Assembly (NCBI GenBank): GCA_965242595.1
Contig: OZ251464.1
Location: 2,046,001 to 2,110,000, forward strand
Origin: SP197 sp965242595
Lineage (GTDB): Bacteria; Pseudomonadota; Alphaproteobacteria; SP197
Length of the DNA: 64,000 nt
Direction of reading: 5' to 3'
Positions 8,233 through 16,711 of this stretch are shown in pieces. How positions within the stretch are numbered: position 1 is the first letter of the stretch; every line of letters begins with the position of its first letter. Below the pieces are notes generated by a model. The model saw only the letters and a program-made list of their open reading frames with translations. It ran no database searches and had not been told where the DNA came from. The position numbers and the translations under genes were made by a program.

Positions 8233-11200
8233 TCAGTGACCCAACCGCTGAACGAGGCTTACCTCATCGTCATGCCACGCCGCCTGCCAGTCGTAGTGAG
8301 CCGCAATGTTTTCGAGAATGCTGCCCACATAGGGATGGTCGATGCTGCATTGTGCAGCCCAGTGCCGGTATCTCGCAACGAGTTCGCGCTCCTGCTTGCC
8401 ACCCTCTTCTATTCCTCGCACCGTCGCTCCGCGTCTGTTATGGACGCCACCGATAAAGCCTTTAGCGACTCCTTGGGAAGCGACCCTTTCCATCGCTTCC
8501 CGAACCGGCAGGCACGGCCAGGAACCGTCCTTTTCCGCGGGAGCTCTGGAGAGAAGCTGACCGATATACTGGTCGCCAATCTCCGCACGGCCATATTCGG
8601 CGCAAAGACGTCGCGTCTCGACCATCCAGTCAAACAACGCTTCGACGTCAATTGCCCCATCTTCCGTTGTCCCTGGGATATGGCTGATATTATCGAAAAG
8701 ACGACAGACGTTGGAAGCTAGTCCAGCGCGGCGCTCCGAGTCTTCAATTCGCCACCCGTGCGGATCTTTTCCGCCGTCGTCACGCCTGAACAAAATGGCC
8801 AGCACCTGGACAAAGGTCATCGGGGATTCGGCAATATGGCGCTCCAGATTGGGAGTGCCGTGTTTCCCCCGATCAAGAGCTTTCAGAAACATGAACTCGA
8901 GTCGCGCCATTTCGTCTCGAGTGACTCCAGATCGCCCATTGAGTGTGCTTAAAGCCTCCGATATCCTGTAAGGATCGAGTTGGTCATAACTCTTTGGCCC
9001 AGAATTGATAGCGCCAATATCGAAAAGAAGGCGCTTCAAACGTGGCGTATCGATCCGATTACAGTCATATTCGACGGTATTGAATGCGGCGCGCGGGCGC
9101 CCCGCTTCGAGCAGACGGTCGATGAGCTCTGCCAATTCCTTCTCGCTGTGGGGACGCCTATGTGGCAAAACCTTCTGCCAGTATTGCCTTCGAATTGCTT
9201 CGTCAAATCGGTCAAGAAGCCGCCATATGTTCCACCTGAATGGGGCACAACGAAACAGCCGCACGATCCGGTCTGCGTCCAGTCCCTCGACAGCCTCCGA
9301 CAGAATCTTATCACACTTCTCGTTTTCCAGGGATAAGAGAAACGCTCCCATACACTCATCGATCTTGCGTTCCTGCTCTCCGGCTACGAAGAGGAATTCT
9401 CGCAAAATTTCGACTCTCGTTTCGATATCCTGGATGGCAAGACCAAGAGAATATCCGACAACGTGCGCTGCGCCACCATTGGACAAGAGAGTCATCACCC
9501 CGTCGAACTTGTATTTCAACCATATCTTCCACATTGCCGAGATGCGAAGATTGTCAATTTTCTTGACACGTTCCTCATGATCCAGATCGTCATCCTCGAT
9601 CCCTTCGATCGGTCCGTGAATCCATTGACTAGCAAAGAGCCAGGCATGCCTGACAACAGGGTCGTTCGGTTGCAGCTTTTCATACACTGCGCGCGCCCGC
9701 TTTCTCGCCGCCTCGCTCGGGCTTTGCCGGCTTCCACGGCGTGTGAACGCAAAGCGACGAATCCGTTCCCGAAATTCAGCCTTTTCCATCTCATCGGTCT
9801 CCGTCTTCACCCATACATCGATCAGATTCCAGACTCTGTTCTGATCGTCACCGGGCATGATCGAAAGATGTTCAAGGAGATCGCCTAGGGTCTTTCGATC
9901 GTGCTCTGGCCACGCAAGCGCAAGGTCGAGCGCCTTGCGCCGGAAATCATGGGCTTCTTTCCATGTCACCGACTGTCCTGCTCCCGAAGCATCCGTGCGC
10001 CAGTGTGGACGATAGCTGGGATGCCCTATTTGGGGGCCGATGTTCAGCTGTGCAATGCAAATCTTCCAGCCTATGTCGGGAAACCGTCTTGACAATGCCT
10101 CCAGAGCACGAATCCGCTCCTCAAGAGAAGCAGAAGTTTGCGGCTGACAACAGTGGTAGATCTCCAAAAGACTGTTAATCGGCTTGTTGATCCAAGTGTC
10201 GCCTATCTCAGTTCTCGACAATCGCGCGAGTATCATGCTCACACGTCCAAGGTGTTTCCAAGCCAGGCACTCCAGTGACCACAAGAGTCCGGTTCTCAGG
10301 CACCCACTGCCGAACAGGCTGCTGTCAGCAGGCCGCAGCAAACCAAGCACAGCCGGTTCCGTTTGTCGAAGATCTGCGGCGATCAGGTTTAGAAATTCCT
10401 CCGGAGCGGCTTCCGCATAGTGTGGGAGATCCCTGTCGTGAGACAGCAATTTGTCGAGAGTCAATGGTGTAAGCAGATTGTGGACCAAAGCTGACACACG
10501 CGCTTCGACGTCGATGCCAAGTCTGTCTCGAAACAGATGATTACCATGGACGGAAAGCAAGACGAGTGTTTCACAAATTCCATCGCGCAAAGCCGAGGAA
10601 TGCTTGCGAACCTTGCCATACAGGCTGGCAGCCCATCTTTTGTCTTCCGGCAATTCGAGCGCCGGATCGGTTTCTGAGAGCACACGCTTTGCCTGCGAGA
10701 AAAACTTTTCAAGATCCTGGCCGGTCACATATCCGCCGATGGCGAACAGGGCGTCGATCTTGGAAGCGACACCGCGATACTCCCCGACCGCCCAGACAGG
10801 GGCATCGTCCAGCTGCAGGAATCGCGCAACGCCCTTTTCGATTCGTTCGTAGCCTTCGTCCCCCCAGGATGAAAGAACTTCCCGGTCCGCATTCTCGCCC
10901 ATGTGCCATGCCCCGACCAGGACCATTGGAATCAACTCCCTTGCCGTCTCGGTTTCATCGGCCCATTCGGGTGTCCCGATAGCCGGAATCCTCGAAAGCC
11001 GCCGCCGCAGGATTGTCGGTGAGCGTCCCGACTCCCTCGCCAGCCGATCGCTCCGGTCGCCCTCGATGCCCATCTCGACAAGCGCCTTCCTGAATGCATC
11101 GTGATTCAGCAGCTCGAGGGCGATGTCAGGCTTGGAATCGACGGCATTGCGGGGACGGACGACAATGCAATGCCGTTGACGATAGACGGTAGCGAGTTCG

Positions 11201-12360
11201 CGCTCGGCCGCCTCGGTGTGGACGACCGGGAGAAATGGCACATTCGATCCCGCCAATTTGCGCAGCGCCTCTACCGAGTCGAAGACTGCCGCGAGATCCC
11301 GCCACCGCACGGCAATGCTGTCGTCCTGGAACAGGCGCGAGAGAAACGCCAGCGCCTCGCCTTTGGAGTCCGCCGCAATCACGAACGGGCGGTCGGGCGT
11401 CTTGTCGAGCCATTTCTTGAAGTCGCACCGATGCGTGATGAGCGAAGGGCCAAAGATCGCGGGCGTCATTTTCGGATCGCTTGCCTTTGCCCAGCGCTGC
11501 CAGAACCGGTCGAGGGTCTCGAATCCATCGACCGGCAGATCGAGTTCCCCGGCAAGCCACATCTGTGCCGGGATCGACTCTTCCAGCCACTGTTCGAGGT
11601 CGCTCGCATCGAGCGCCCGGACCACTCTCCAGTCGCCTGCCGCCTGCTTGTCCCTGGCCCACTCGACTTTGCCAGGCCAATTGCGCGGCGTGACGAAGAC
11701 GAAGGCGTGTCCGGACCGCTCGTCCAGGGGAACGGAGGCGAGGCGGGCCGCATAATCGCTTTCGGCCTTGCGACGCGGATTCTGGCCGGTGCCAAGCTCC
11801 CAACACGATATGCCTTCGGGGATCCACGGCGTCGCCTCCCTGGCCGCGACCAGGCCGTCCCACCCCCTGCGCTCTGCGTTGTCGTATCCGGGGAAATCGA
11901 CACGATGCAGGTCGTGGCCGGTCGAATGGATCAGCTTGCGCATGAGCACCGGCAGCAGATGGCGGGCAGCGCTGTCGTCTGCCCAGCTCTGGATCCGTCG
12001 TGCCTCGATGGTCAGGAAGGCTGGCACATAGGCATGGACGGCGACGGACCTTTCCTTATCCCGTCGGGCGTGACGGTCGAACGCCGCCTGGCGGTCGAGG
12101 AGCATCTGGCAGTCGGCCCCAAATGCCTTTTCCAGCCTGACGGCCATCTCGTGGGACAGCGCCGAATTGCCGTTCAGCAGGTTCGACAGGGCCGGCCGAC
12201 CCACGCTCAGCCTCTTCGCGGCATCCGTCACCGACATGCCCTGTGGGATCACACGCTCCCTGATGAAGGCGCCGGGGTGCGGTGGCTCATCCGATCGTTG
12301 CAGCACAGGGGCCCCCTCCGATATCGCCCACAGGGGAGCATGGCGTGTAGCGCGACGCAA
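8233..12360 (-). CDS. Giant HTH plus PD-(D/E)XK-like nuclease protein, candidate defence effector
   Basis: The 1375-residue protein has three visible parts. Residues about 28-95 form a HigA/XRE-type helix-turn-helix (HPGAFIRERVIPQGMSV... SVGRPALSNLLNG). Residues about 115-270 resemble a restriction-endonuclease-like core with D168 (GWDG), E188 (CWELG) and K198 (NPRRK) in PD-(D/E)XK spacing, ending in a tryptophan-rich LEQWLEESIPAQMWLA. Residues 330 to the end are a long helical repeat-like region. A loop at AADSKGEALAFL looks like a degenerate nucleotide-binding loop without a true Walker A. Similar large proteins occur in defence islands, but no function is established for this one. The gene stands alone between a phage-like pair and a DUF499 ATPase. 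The exact start is uncertain; a GTG about 18 codons inside would also keep the HTH. Confidence 0.6.
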   Translation of the reverse strand: MRRATRHAPLWAISEGAPVLQRSDEPPHPGAFIRERVIPQGMSVTDAAKRLSVGRPALSNLLNGNSALSHEMAVRLEKAFGADCQMLLDRQAAFDRHARRDKERSVAVHAYVPAFLTIEARRIQSWADDSAARHLLPVLMRKLIHSTGHDLHRVDFPGYDNAERRGWDGLVAAREATPWIPEGISCWELGTGQNPRRKAESDYAARLASVPLDERSGHAFVFVTPRNWPGKVEWARDKQAAGDWRVVRALDASDLEQWLEESIPAQMWLAGELDLPVDGFETLDRFWQRWAKASDPKMTPAIFGPSLITHRCDFKKWLDKTPDRPFVIAADSKGEALAFLSRLFQDDSIAVRWRDLAAVFDSVEALRKLAGSNVPFLPVVHTEAAERELATVYRQRHCIVVRPRNAVDSKPDIALELLNHDAFRKALVEMGIEGDRSDRLARESGRSPTILRRRLSRIPAIGTPEWADETETARELIPMVLVGAWHMGENADREVLSSWGDEGYERIEKGVARFLQLDDAPVWAVGEYRGVASKIDALFAIGGYVTGQDLEKFFSQAKRVLSETDPALELPEDKRWAASLYGKVRKHSSALRDGICETLVLLSVHGNHLFRDRLGIDVEARVSALVHNLLTPLTLDKLLSHDRDLPHYAEAAPEEFLNLIAADLRQTEPAVLGLLRPADSSLFGSGCLRTGLLWSLECLAWKHLGRVSMILARLSRTEIGDTWINKPINSLLEIYHCCQPQTSASLEERIRALEALSRRFPDIGWKICIAQLNIGPQIGHPSYRPHWRTDASGAGQSVTWKEAHDFRRKALDLALAWPEHDRKTLGDLLEHLSIMPGDDQNRVWNLIDVWVKTETDEMEKAEFRERIRRFAFTRRGSRQSPSEAARKRARAVYEKLQPNDPVVRHAWLFASQWIHGPIEGIEDDDLDHEERVKKIDNLRISAMWKIWLKYKFDGVMTLLSNGGAAHVVGYSLGLAIQDIETRVEILREFLFVAGEQERKIDECMGAFLLSLENEKCDKILSEAVEGLDADRIVRLFRCAPFRWNIWRLLDRFDEAIRRQYWQKVLPHRRPHSEKELAELIDRLLEAGRPRAAFNTVEYDCNRIDTPRLKRLLFDIGAINSGPKSYDQLDPYRISEALSTLNGRSGVTRDEMARLEFMFLKALDRGKHGTPNLERHIAESPMTFVQVLAILFRRDDGGKDPHGWRIEDSERRAGLASNVCRLFDNISHIPGTTEDGAIDVEALFDWMVETRRLCAEYGRAEIGDQYIGQLLSRAPAEKDGSWPCLPVREAMERVASQGVAKGFIGGVHNRRGATVRGIEEGGKQERELVARYRHWAAQCSIDHPYVGSILENIAAHYDWQAAWHDDEVSLVQRLGH

Positions 12361-12404
12361 TACAAATTTTTCGCTTATCCACAGGATTCTGCCGGCAAGG
12401 TGAT

Positions 12405-12422
12405 ATGTTCATTTAATGTTCA
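12405..12422. promoter_or_regulatory. Direct repeat upstream of the HTH giant gene, possible operator
   Basis: Two copies of atgttca (12405-12411 and 12416-12422) lie 11 bases apart in a short AT-rich stretch about 45-60 bases upstream of the 12360 start. One helical turn between copies fits a dimeric HTH protein. The downstream product itself carries a HigA-type HTH, so autoregulation is a reasonable inference. No experimental support exists. Confidence 0.3.
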
Positions 12423-12536
12423 CATTGGAAGCTAACACGTAACGGCGTCACCGTCACCGCTTACATGCACGGCTTGGGGCGGTCTGCCAAAGGACCTCGC
12501 ATCGACCTGGCCTTCCGGCGCGCCGCGCCGGCGGTC

Positions 12537-15500
12537 CTACCCGGTCTTCAGGTCGTCCGAAACGCCGGCGAGGATTTTGTCCAGTGCTGCCCGGGTCTCG
12601 GGCGCAGCCCCCTCTCCCACCGTCACCCGCACGTGAAAGCGCAGATCGTTGCCTGCGGCGGCGCTCATCATCTTGCCTACCACCTCGCCCAGGTCCTGGA
12701 TCTGGCGCCCCTCCAGCACCGCATCCCTGGCAGGGGGCCGGGGCGGTTTCGTCTGCGGCCGTTTCAGGCGCAGCTGGCCGGCCTGCTCATAGCCGCAATC
12801 GACCGGGCCGCTGTCCTCGGCCAGCTGAAGCCAGCGGCTCGCCACGCCGGCGCCGATGCTGTCGCGCATCAGCCCCCAGGGCAGGGGCTCGCCTCGCATC
12901 TGGGACGCTACCCTCACCAGCGCCGCCCCGTTGCTCCTGCCGTCCTGCCACGCCCCCGGCAGCGCCGCCTCCAGCAGCCCCTGGGGCGGGATCGGCGCGG
13001 GCGGCGACCGCAACACCGCCTCCCCCTCGAAGACGCCGGGCGGAACCTGCTCCTTCCACAAGGAGGTGGGGCCGTTCACCAGCCACACCGTTCCCTGCTC
13101 CACCCCGCGCCGCGCCGCCTCCAGGATCGCCTCCTCGGAACAGCCTGGAACCACGAGCACGTCGTCATAGCCTTCGTCGTTCGCAACCTTCACCTCCCTG
13201 CCGCCGCCGAAATAGTCCTTCAGCGCCTGCAAGCTCAGCGCCGCCGCGCCGTCTTCCCGCAGCGAGGACGCCTCCGCCGCCGCCCACAGCTGCGGCAGGG
13301 CGCCGGGGGCCAGCAGGCCCTGCGACAGGCGGCTCAAAACCGCCTTGTCCGGCAACACCGCTTCCAGCTGCCCATCCCTGCGCGAATCCGGGTCCACCTG
13401 TTCGTGCCACCAGCTGCGCGCGCTGCCATCGGGCCGTTTCAGCCGCGCCACCAGCAGGCCGCGCTCCACCCCCTGCAACACCGTCTCCAGCAGCACCTTC
13501 GCGTTCAAAACCTTGGGCAGGCGCGGATGGCGGGTGAACGCCTCCGCCAGCTCGCTCACAAAGCGGGCCTCCTCGCCTGCGCGCCACACATCGTAGGGGC
13601 CGTCGGGCAGCAGCGCGGCGGCGTCCACCGCCGTTTCCCTGATGCGCGCGCGCTCGTCCTTCTTGATCTCGGCGAACAGCGGCCCCGTTCCGCCCCCCAG
13701 CCGAAAGGCGTGAACGGCGTCGTTCCTGTCCACGGTGACGACCGTGGACCAGGCCTGCCGGATCACGTCGGGCAGGCGGGCGCGCGCGTCCTGAAGCCGC
13801 CGCCGCAGGCGCTCTGCCTGCATGGCATCGATCCGGTGGCTTTGCAGCTGCTCCTGGACATCCTCCCAGCCCAGCAGGGCGCGCGCGCCGGCCCGGGCCG
13901 CCTCCAGCCCGTCCAGCGACGGCGCCACCGCCACCACGGCGTTGCGATGCACCCGCGGCCGCTCCGGCCCGGCTTGGTCGAGAAAGCGCCTGGCCACCGC
14001 CCCCGGCTTGCCGGAATCGCAGGCCGCCGCCGTCCCCAGCACCAGATAGCGAAAGCTGCCATCGTCCCCCACATCGCGCGGCGCGGGCGGCAGCAGATGG
14101 GGCACCGCTCCGGCGGCGCGGGCGCCATCCGTCAGCGCCCTGGTCGCGCGCACCGCCTCCTCCAGCCGCGCCTCCACCGCCTCCGCGCTCACCCGCTGGC
14201 GGCAGGATTCGTCGTGCATCTGGCGCAGATTGGGGCGGTGGCCCAGGCGCCAGGATTTCGGCAGCCCCCGGGCCAGCGCCGCCTCGTCCACGCCCAGGTC
14301 GTCGTCGTCCAGAAACCAGGAGATCTCGCGCCAGCGCCGCAGCCCCTTTTCCAGCTCGATCGCATCCGGGGCCAGGCTCCCGATCGCCCTCGTCAGCTCC
14401 GACGTGTTGGCCTTGCCGCCGCGCTGCGAGTGCAGAAAGACGGCCATCGCCGCCTGTTCGGCCTCGCGCCCGCTCGCCAGCGCCGGCAGCTCGTCCTGAA
14501 TCTGCCGCGCCTTGGCCAGCTCCGCCTCCAGCAGGGAGGCCCAATCCATGCGCTGCTCTTCGGCGCGTTCCAGCGACGCCACCCTGGCGAGCTCGCGCGC
14601 CGCCTCGGAAATGCCCTGCCTGCCGGGCGCCGCCAGCAGCGCCGCCGGGCCGATCAGCGGGTTCGTGTCCCACGCCTCCGCCTCGCGCAGCGCCGTGGCC
14701 AGGATGCGCAGGATGCCGCGCGTGCGCTGAAAACCCTCCAGCTGCGTCCAGCGGCTGTAGAGCACATCGGTCAGGTCGGGGTGAAAGGGAAAGCTCTCCA
14801 GAAACCGCGCTTCCTCGGCCGGCCTCTCCCTGGCCAGCGCGTCGTCCAGCCGCGCCAGCCCCTGCACCACGGCGATGGCATGGGGCCGGAAGGCCCGCGC
14901 ATCCCCGGGCACGAAGAAGCGCCGCCGCAGCACCTCCGCCACATCCTCCTTCTGAACCGGCTGCACCCCTTTCTCGCGCTGGCGCCCGACCACGTCGAAC
15001 AGCCCCGACATCAGCGCGCTGCCCATCTCCCCCTGCTGCTTGCGGGGATCGGTCGCCAGCAGCGACGCCACCATGGCCGCCCTGTCCACCTTCACCACCG
15101 CCTGGGTCAGATACTGGAAAAAGTCCTGGATGCGGTCGCCCCACACCGGGTCCATGCCCGCCTTCTCGCGGGCATACATCAGCACCTCGTCCACCAGGAT
15201 CAGCGTCGCCAGCCCGCGCTCCTGCGGCCCGGCGATCAGCTTCGCCAGCAGGGGTTCGGCCGGCGGCGTTTCCCGCTCCTCGTCCCTGCCGTCGCCATGG
15301 ATGGCGCGCAACCCTTCCGCGCCCGCCAGCTGAAACGCCAGCACGCTCCACGGATGGCGCAGGCGGCGCGTCTCCCCGTCCGGCGCCCGCACCTCCGCGA
15401 TCCCCCACTCGGCATCGATCTTGTCGAAACACAACGCCACCGTGAAGGCGCGCGGCAGCTCGCTGCCGACATGGCCCCGGAATTCCCTCACCGCCGCCAG

Positions 15501-15833
15501 GTCGGGCAGCCCTTCCGGGTCGCGAAACAGGTGATAAAGCGCGATCAGCGTGTGGGTCTTGCCGCCGCCATAGGTCAGCTCCAGCTGCCTCACCGCCTTG
15601 TCGCTCCGCCCCCGCAGGCGCAGGGCGACGTCCTTCACCAGCTCCCGCAGCGCATGGGTGGGATAGGTCAGCGCGAAGAACTTGTCCGCATCCTCATAGA
15701 CCGCGCGCCGCCCCTGCCCCATGGTCACTTCGTGCAGGTCGGCGGCGAACTCCGCCAGCGACAGCGCGTTGCTGCGCAGCTCCTCCTTCAGGCGCACCAC
15801 CTTGTGCCAGGGCTGGATGCGATGCTTCGCCAC
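12537..15833 (-). CDS. DUF499 AAA+ ATPase, BREX/PglY-like
   Basis: The 1098-residue protein has an N-terminal ATPase with Walker A GGGKTHT (residues 89-95) and Walker B LILVDEV (around 211-217). Long helical regions follow, with a C-terminal segment after a proline-rich linker. This is the DUF499 family, which is related to PglY. It usually sits beside a DUF1156 DNA methylase in phage-defence loci and probably powers recognition or remodelling of unmodified DNA. Here no methylase is adjacent. The upstream sequence is a decayed ImmA-type 3' end (15865-15993), and a DUF1156 remnant lies at 51357-51743. The reading frame is intact, so the ATPase may still be made. Confidence 0.8.
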   Translation of the reverse strand: MAKHRIQPWHKVVRLKEELRSNALSLAEFAADLHEVTMGQGRRAVYEDADKFFALTYPTHALRELVKDVALRLRGRSDKAVRQLELTYGGGKTHTLIALYHLFRDPEGLPDLAAVREFRGHVGSELPRAFTVALCFDKIDAEWGIAEVRAPDGETRRLRHPWSVLAFQLAGAEGLRAIHGDGRDEERETPPAEPLLAKLIAGPQERGLATLILVDEVLMYAREKAGMDPVWGDRIQDFFQYLTQAVVKVDRAAMVASLLATDPRKQQGEMGSALMSGLFDVVGRQREKGVQPVQKEDVAEVLRRRFFVPGDARAFRPHAIAVVQGLARLDDALARERPAEEARFLESFPFHPDLTDVLYSRWTQLEGFQRTRGILRILATALREAEAWDTNPLIGPAALLAAPGRQGISEAARELARVASLERAEEQRMDWASLLEAELAKARQIQDELPALASGREAEQAAMAVFLHSQRGGKANTSELTRAIGSLAPDAIELEKGLRRWREISWFLDDDDLGVDEAALARGLPKSWRLGHRPNLRQMHDESCRQRVSAEAVEARLEEAVRATRALTDGARAAGAVPHLLPPAPRDVGDDGSFRYLVLGTAAACDSGKPGAVARRFLDQAGPERPRVHRNAVVAVAPSLDGLEAARAGARALLGWEDVQEQLQSHRIDAMQAERLRRRLQDARARLPDVIRQAWSTVVTVDRNDAVHAFRLGGGTGPLFAEIKKDERARIRETAVDAAALLPDGPYDVWRAGEEARFVSELAEAFTRHPRLPKVLNAKVLLETVLQGVERGLLVARLKRPDGSARSWWHEQVDPDSRRDGQLEAVLPDKAVLSRLSQGLLAPGALPQLWAAAEASSLREDGAAALSLQALKDYFGGGREVKVANDEGYDDVLVVPGCSEEAILEAARRGVEQGTVWLVNGPTSLWKEQVPPGVFEGEAVLRSPPAPIPPQGLLEAALPGAWQDGRSNGAALVRVASQMRGEPLPWGLMRDSIGAGVASRWLQLAEDSGPVDCGYEQAGQLRLKRPQTKPPRPPARDAVLEGRQIQDLGEVVGKMMSAAAGNDLRFHVRVTVGEGAAPETRAALDKILAGVSDDLKTG

Positions 15834-15864
15834 CTCGGGCGCGACTCACGCAGGCAGCGGCGGT

Positions 15865-15993
15865 TCAAGAACCGGCATGATGGACCTCGCCAGGGGAAAG
15901 ATCGGTGGCGCCCCTGCGCTGCGGCGCCAGCGCATGAGCCTTCGCGGATCATGTTAGCAGGTCTTCCAGCCGTTGTCGCCCCGCCTCACCGTC
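15865..15993 (-). pseudogene. 3' remnant of an ImmA/IrrE-type gene
   Basis: On the minus strand this stretch reads LSPGEVHHAGS followed by TGA at 15865-15867. It is preceded by KAHALAPQR and, further upstream, RQRLED. The intact gene at 49339-51030 ends KAHAPAPQR...LSPGEVHHAGS with RQRLEE upstream, so the two are homologous. An in-frame TGA and a deletion break this copy. It abuts the thiQ 3' end at 16001 and lies directly upstream of the DUF499 gene, which suggests an ImmA-type gene once preceded DUF499 in one operon. Confidence 0.75.
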
Positions 15994-16000
15994 CGGTCTT

Positions 16001-16711
16001 TCAGGCTGTGCCCATATAGGCGCTGAGTTCCGGCACCGGCGGGCGGTCGAGCAGCTGGGCGGCCGGGCCTGTCGCCAGGATGCGGCCCCGGTGCACGAAG
16101 GCGGCGAGGGCGACGCGGCGGGCGTCGGCGGGGTCGTGGCTGACCATCGCCACCGTCATGCCGGTCTCGCGCCGCAGGCCGTCCACCAGCTCCAGCATGT
16201 CGCGGCGCAGGGCCGGCCCCAGGGCGGCGAAGGGTTCGTCCAGCAGCAGCAGCGGGCGGCGCATGACCAGGGCGCGGGCGATGGCGACCCGCTGGCGCTC
16301 GCCGCCCGAAAGCTGGCGCGGCAGGCGCTGCTCCTTGCCGGCCAGGCCGACGCGCTCCAGCGCCTTGTGGGCGGCGCGGTTCTGGGCGGGGGAAAGCCGC
16401 AGGTCGGGCCGCAGCCCCAGCGCCACGTTGCGGCGGGCGCTGAGATGGGCGAACAGGTTGTGGTCCTGGAACAAGGTGGCGATGGGGCGCCGGGCCGGCG
16501 GCAGCGCCGTCACCTCGCGCCCATCCACCAGAACCTGGCCGGCCAGGGGCCGCTCGAAGCCGGCGGCCAGCGCCAGCAGCGTGCTTTTGCCGGCGCCGCT
16601 GGCCCCGATCAGGGCCATGAAGGCGCCCTTCGGCACGCAAAGGTCGAAGGCCGCGCGCCAGGGGCCGAAGGCGAAGGCCAGGCCGCGCAGCTCAAGCCCG
16701 GGCGCGGCCAC
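16001..16711 (-). CDS. thiQ: Thiamine ABC transporter ATP-binding protein
   Basis: ThiQ drives import of thiamine, thiamine monophosphate or diphosphate across the inner membrane. The 236-residue ATPase has Walker A GASGAGKST, signature LSGGERQRVAIARAL, Walker B LLLLDEPF and an H-loop VSHDP. It starts with GTG at 16711 and overlaps the thiP 3' end by 20 bases, so the two are co-translated. Its position last in the thiBPQ order behind a TPP riboswitch supports the thiamine assignment over a generic ABC ATPase. Confidence 0.9.
   Translation of the reverse strand: MAAPGLELRGLAFAFGPWRAAFDLCVPKGAFMALIGASGAGKSTLLALAAGFERPLAGQVLVDGREVTALPPARRPIATLFQDHNLFAHLSARRNVALGLRPDLRLSPAQNRAAHKALERVGLAGKEQRLPRQLSGGERQRVAIARALVMRRPLLLLDEPFAALGPALRRDMLELVDGLRRETGMTVAMVSHDPADARRVALAAFVHRGRILATGPAAQLLDRPPVPELSAYMGTA

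Noticed and set aside
12465..16019. 1184-codon plus-strand open frame opposite DUF499
   Set aside because: The minus strand encodes a clear ATPase with Walker motifs; the plus frame has none.
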